Source: Spirochaetales bacterium
GTDB taxonomy: Bacteria > Spirochaetota > Spirochaetia > SZUA-6 > DRHE01
Length of the DNA stretch: 8,778 bases
Assembly (NCBI GenBank): GCA_023136785.1
Contig: JAGLQP010000063.1
Location: forward strand, 1 to 8,778
Reading direction: 5' to 3'
This document shows, piece after piece, positions 6,319 to 8,778 of the stretch. The notes below the pieces were generated by a model. That model was not told where the DNA came from, made no database searches, and was given only the letters and a program-made list of their open reading frames with translations. Position numbers and translations under genes: made by a program. The stretch's first letter is position 1. Each line of letters opens with the position of its first letter.

Positions 6319-7061
6319 GCACTCGCCCCGTCATCGCTCTGATTGTGTTTCTTCCAGTTGCGCAGATGCTTCTGCAGCTTCTTTTCAAGCTCCTCGAGAG
6401 ACAGATCTCCCATTTTGAGCTTGTCCCCCTTGTTCTGCAGTTCCTCGATTTCATCCTCCAAACCCTGCAGCGTAGCCAGGATCTCAGCACCTTCGCGTTT
6501 CACCAGACCTGCAAATTCCGAAATCTTCTTCTGATCTAAACCATCAAGTTTTTCCGCTGCAGCGATCAGGCCTGAAATGGGTTTCTTTATATTCTGGGTG
6601 AAGAAGATAAGGGAATTGTTGAGCGATTCCACCACCGCAATTCTTCGCTCCCTCCGGGAGACCTGCCGGGCAAGCTCTCGGTTGCGGAGAACCGCGCGGA
6701 TCCGTGCCAGAACCTCTGAAAAATTGAAAGGCTTCGTGATATAGTCGTCGACACCGAGCTCGAGACCTTCGATTTTGTCGCTGACTTCATCCATTGCAGA
6801 AAACATGATGATCGGGGTCTGCCGATACTTGCGATACTCCTTATCCTGCTTGAGTTTCTTTGTGACCTCCCAGCCGGACAGTCTGGGCATGATGTTGTCG
6901 AGGATGATCAAATCGGGATCAGTTTCTGTCACTTTCTGCAGAGCTTCCTCGCCGTCGGCGGCCTTTTCGATCTTGAAACCCAGCTTGCTCAACATCACGT
7001 CGAAGAACTCGAGGTTGATAGGCTCGTCGTCAACAATAAGGATTTTGCCCTTTGATTTCAT
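6315..7061 (-). CDS. Response regulator with degenerate kinase-like helical C-terminus
   Basis: Residues 5-125 of 248 form a CheY-type receiver: ILIVDDEP (7-14; acidic pair Asp11/Asp12), phospho-acceptor Asp55 in LIILDNIMPRLSG, Ser88 in MFSAMDE and Lys110 in YITKPF. All key residues are present, so phosphorylation is expected. There is no DNA-binding or enzyme domain. Residues 126-200 look like the two-helix dimerisation segment of a histidine kinase. The stretch FFTQNIKKPISGLIAAAEKL aligns by eye with the H-box F...SHELRTPL..I, but the His position is Gln156. No ATPase domain follows; residues 200-238 are a charged, probably coiled-coil tail. The protein may work by dimerising or by contacting partners such as the coupled TPR protein (inference). 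The start ATG 7061 is given by the family N-terminus; AGGGAA lies just before it. It is the first gene of the cluster. Confidence 0.9.
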   Translation of the reverse strand: MKSKGKILIVDDEPINLEFFDVMLSKLGFKIEKAADGEEALQKVTETDPDLIILDNIMPRLSGWEVTKKLKQDKEYRKYRQTPIIMFSAMDEVSDKIEGLELGVDDYITKPFNFSEVLARIRAVLRNRELARQVSRRERRIAVVESLNNSLIFFTQNIKKPISGLIAAAEKLDGLDQKKISEFAGLVKREGAEILATLQGLEDEIEELQNKGDKLKMGDLSLEELEKKLQKHLRNWKKHNQSDDGASA

Positions 7062-7085
7062 TTCCCTGTCAGCCTTTTTGCTCTC

Positions 7086-7114
7086 ATTTTTACCATCTTT
7101 CCCCCCGTTGTCAA
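7086..7114 (-). promoter_or_regulatory. Probable promoter for the response regulator-TPR-bactofilin-cinA cluster
   Basis: Read on the minus strand, TTGACA (7114-7109) is a perfect -35 box. With a 17-base spacer the -10 is AAAAAT (7091-7086); with 16 bases it is TAAAAA; each matches four of six. Transcription would begin about 18 bases before the response regulator ATG. The spacer holds a G run. The -35 box lies 4 bases from copy 1 of the intergenic direct repeat. Confidence 0.55.
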
Positions 7115-7118
7115 CCCT

Positions 7119-7138
7119 CGCCGAATGGCCTGAGCGAC
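7119..7138. repeat. Intergenic direct repeat, copy 1
   Basis: The 20 bases CGCCGAATGGCCTGAGCGAC recur exactly at 7210-7229. The unit has its own dyad: TCGC (7118-7121) and GCGA (7134-7137) can pair around a 12-base loop containing GGCC. It is followed directly by a second hairpin, CGGCT-GTA-AGCCG (7138-7150). Confidence 0.85.
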
Positions 7139-7201
7139 GGCTGTAAGCCGGAGCTACGCTGACCTTCGGTCACCTTCGGAGGCCAGGCGAGCGAAGCGAG
7201 C

Positions 7202-7235
7202 GTGGCTTCCGCCGAATGGCCTGAGCGACAGCCAC
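7202..7235. repeat. Imperfect palindrome just after lnt, containing repeat copy 2
   Basis: GTGGCTTCCGC (7202-7212) pairs with GCGACAGCCAC (7225-7235), giving an 11-position stem with one mismatch and one G-U wobble around a 12-base loop. It includes the second copy of the 20-base repeat (7210-7229). In the lnt transcript it begins one base after the stop codon, so it could protect the lnt mRNA 3' end. There is no following U run, so it is not a standard intrinsic terminator. The same left arm can instead pair with 7178-7185 (GGAGGCCA with TGGCTTCC at 7203-7210), around a loop with two GCGAGC repeats. This gives two exclusive folds. Confidence 0.7.
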
Positions 7236-7236
7236 C

Positions 7237-8778
7237 TTACCTCCGCAGAAGCCGGTACAACAACCCTGCCGCCAAACCGGCTAAGGCCACAGTCAATATC
7301 ACCAGGGCGAACCAGTCGCCCCAACGGGTGTACAGAGTTTGTTCTTCCGTGTATATCGGGGCTTCGGCGATCAGGTAGCCCTCTGTAAAGGGAGGCAGCA
7401 TGGCAGTGATACGTCCGTTTGGATCGATCACACAGGTGATCCCCCCATTGGTCGATCGCACCAGGGTCCGTTTGTTCTCCAACGCCCGAAACAGAGCCAT
7501 GCTCATGTGCTGCATCTCGCAGGCTACGGCGTTGGACCAGGAATCATTGGTCATGTTGACCAGGATCTCCGCACCATGCAGTACGAACTCTCTGCCCAGA
7601 TACCCGAAGGTATCCTCGAAACAGATCGGTGTGGAGAAACGCGCCCCTCCGGCCTCGAACACCGTGTGTTCAGTGCCTTTTTCCCAGAAGTGGGTGTCTG
7701 CATCCCGCAGCCATTGGTACACCCGCGGCAGGGCTCTTCGGTAGGGAAAGTCCTCGGTAAAGGGAACGAGATGAAGCTTTCTGTAGGTGTCGATGATTTC
7801 ACCCTTGTCGAAGAGAACGGCGGCGTTGTAATCCACCCTGTACTCCCTACCCTGCTCGTCTTTGGCCAACTGCCCGTCGTCGTTGCCCACAACGAAGGGC
7901 ACAGGCTGCTCGGCCAGGAATTCCCTAAGCTCTTTGACCAGGCCGAAGGCAACCCTGTCGGTTCTGTAGCGGGTGTGCCAGTCGATGGCGGGAACAAAGG
8001 ATGTCTCCGACCAGATAACGATATCGATCGACTCATCTTCCTCGAGAGCCTGTCGGCTCAGACGGGTGAGTATCTCGAGGGTTTTGGCATAGGTCTTGTT
8101 GCCTCCCCGCCAGGGATCGACGTTTTGCTGAACCAGGGCTACCTTCCATTTCTCTGTGGATTCCAGATCGGCCGTGCCGCTGAGCAACCCGAAAACCACA
8201 ACAGCGACGAAGATCGCGGCGTATGCCAGGGCGGGAACCCGCATGCTCCGCAGAAAGGGTACAAGTCCCTTAAGCCCCTTCTTCAACCCATTTCCCAACA
8301 GAGCCGATGGGAAGATCACGATCAGGGAAACCCCCCAGACTCCGGTCACGCTGCTGATGCGGGCGAGGGGGAGAAACAGGTACTGCGAGTATCCGATGAT
8401 CCCGTAGGCATAGGCCAGGAAGCCCTGCACCTTCACGAATTCGTAGGCCACCCAGATCAAAACCTGAAGCAGGAAACCGTAGCGGGGAAACAGGGTATCC
8501 GCTGCTTTGAGCAGGGGAAATACGAATAGAAGATAGACGGAATAGATCGGCGGGACGATGATCAGGGTTAACGGATGAAAAGAACCCAGCCAGTAATTGT
8601 GCAGAGCGTAGCTGGCGAAGCCGAAGAACACTCCGTACAGTACCGTACGGACCCACCCCGCCCGGTGTACGACGATGAACACGGAAGTGAGAGCGACAAA
8701 GGCGAGGGGAAACCACCCCCACTGAGAGAGGAAACTGGGAAAGGAGAGGGCGAAAAGCAGTGCTGATGCTGTGAGGAG
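7237..8778 (-). CDS. lnt: Apolipoprotein N-acyltransferase, N-terminus beyond window
   Basis: Lnt adds the third acyl chain to the N-terminal cysteine of lipoproteins in the inner membrane. The frame stays open to the right edge, so the GTG at 8682 is internal; 513 residues are visible, close to the full length of about 510, so only a few are missing. Hydrophobic segments fill residues 1-200, starting ALLFALSFPSFLSQWGWFPL as in the family, and one more is at about 489-507. Between them is the nitrilase-type domain (about 210-480). The catalytic triad is visible as Glu258 (IVIWSETSF), Lys334 (YRKLHLVPFTEDFP) and Cys386 (TPICFEDTFG), almost the numbering of E. coli Glu267, Lys335 and Cys387. 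The motif NMTNDSW (407-413) is also present. It lies upstream of the response regulator cluster on the same strand, separated by the 175-base repeat region. Confidence 0.96.
   Translation of the reverse strand, partial: LLTASALLFALSFPSFLSQWGWFPLAFVALTSVFIVVHRAGWVRTVLYGVFFGFASYALHNYWLGSFHPLTLIIVPPIYSVYLLFVFPLLKAADTLFPRYGFLLQVLIWVAYEFVKVQGFLAYAYGIIGYSQYLFLPLARISSVTGVWGVSLIVIFPSALLGNGLKKGLKGLVPFLRSMRVPALAYAAIFVAVVVFGLLSGTADLESTEKWKVALVQQNVDPWRGGNKTYAKTLEILTRLSRQALEEDESIDIVIWSETSFVPAIDWHTRYRTDRVAFGLVKELREFLAEQPVPFVVGNDDGQLAKDEQGREYRVDYNAAVLFDKGEIIDTYRKLHLVPFTEDFPYRRALPRVYQWLRDADTHFWEKGTEHTVFEAGGARFSTPICFEDTFGYLGREFVLHGAEILVNMTNDSWSNAVACEMQHMSMALFRALENKRTLVRSTNGGITCVIDPNGRITAMLPPFTEGYLIAEAPIYTEEQTLYTRWGDWFALVILTVALAGLAAGLLYRLLRR

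Noticed and set aside
7339..8529. 396-codon open frame on the + strand
   Set aside because: It lies wholly antisense to lnt, which has an intact catalytic triad and family match. The + strand translation is Gly/His/Gln/Pro-rich and resembles no family, so it is a shadow of lnt.

Overview
The window looks like core chromosome from a free-living spirochaete of the Spirochaeta/Sediminispirochaeta/Treponema type. The supporting signs are a bactofilin with a spirochaete-like tail, a small TPR protein whose end matches the C-terminal tail of many spirochaetal class III cyclases, stand-alone cyclic-nucleotide-binding proteins, and lnt, rho and rpmE close together. I recall a similar lnt/rho/rpmE neighbourhood in Treponema pallidum. 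The assignment is from family resemblance only. There are no rRNA or tRNA genes, no CRISPR array, no integrase or transposase, and no gene-free stretch longer than 300 bases.

Left part, 1-2223. Two cyclic-nucleotide-binding (CNB) domain proteins lie in tandem on the + strand. The first is cut by the window edge and has an altered ligand pocket; the second has an intact pocket and no output domain. Converging on them is an ABC-type ATPase gene (756-1400, minus) that keeps the signature motif, Walker B, D-loop and H-loop but has lost the whole Walker A region in frame. Divergent from it is a protein joining an N-terminal ubiquitin-like domain to a Mut7-C PIN-like RNase domain with a CxxC/CxxC zinc site (1471-2223, plus). 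Its 3' end overlaps that of rpmE by 11 bases.

Minus-strand block, read from 8778 down to 2213. It begins with lnt (apolipoprotein N-acyltransferase, N-terminus beyond the window), followed by a palindrome-rich intergenic repeat block (about 7115-7236). A TTGACA promoter next to the block leads into a tight cluster: response regulator, TPR protein, bactofilin and cinA. The first two genes overlap by ATGA, and the next two gaps are 7 bases each. A near-consensus sigma-70-type promoter (TTGACA, 17 bp, TATATT) then sits over the cinA stop codon and should drive rho and rpmE through a leader of about 210 nt.

How the genes relate. lnt completes lipoprotein maturation; the bactofilin is a cell-envelope scaffold polymer; the response regulator and TPR protein look like a translationally coupled signalling pair; cinA works in NAD-related metabolite repair; rho and rpmE serve transcription termination and the ribosome. 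I see no defence system or clearly new system. The points most worth a second look are the ABC ATPase without a Walker A, the response regulator with a kinase-like helical segment lacking the phospho-acceptor His, the detached cyclase-type tail, the long rho leader and the compound intergenic repeat.
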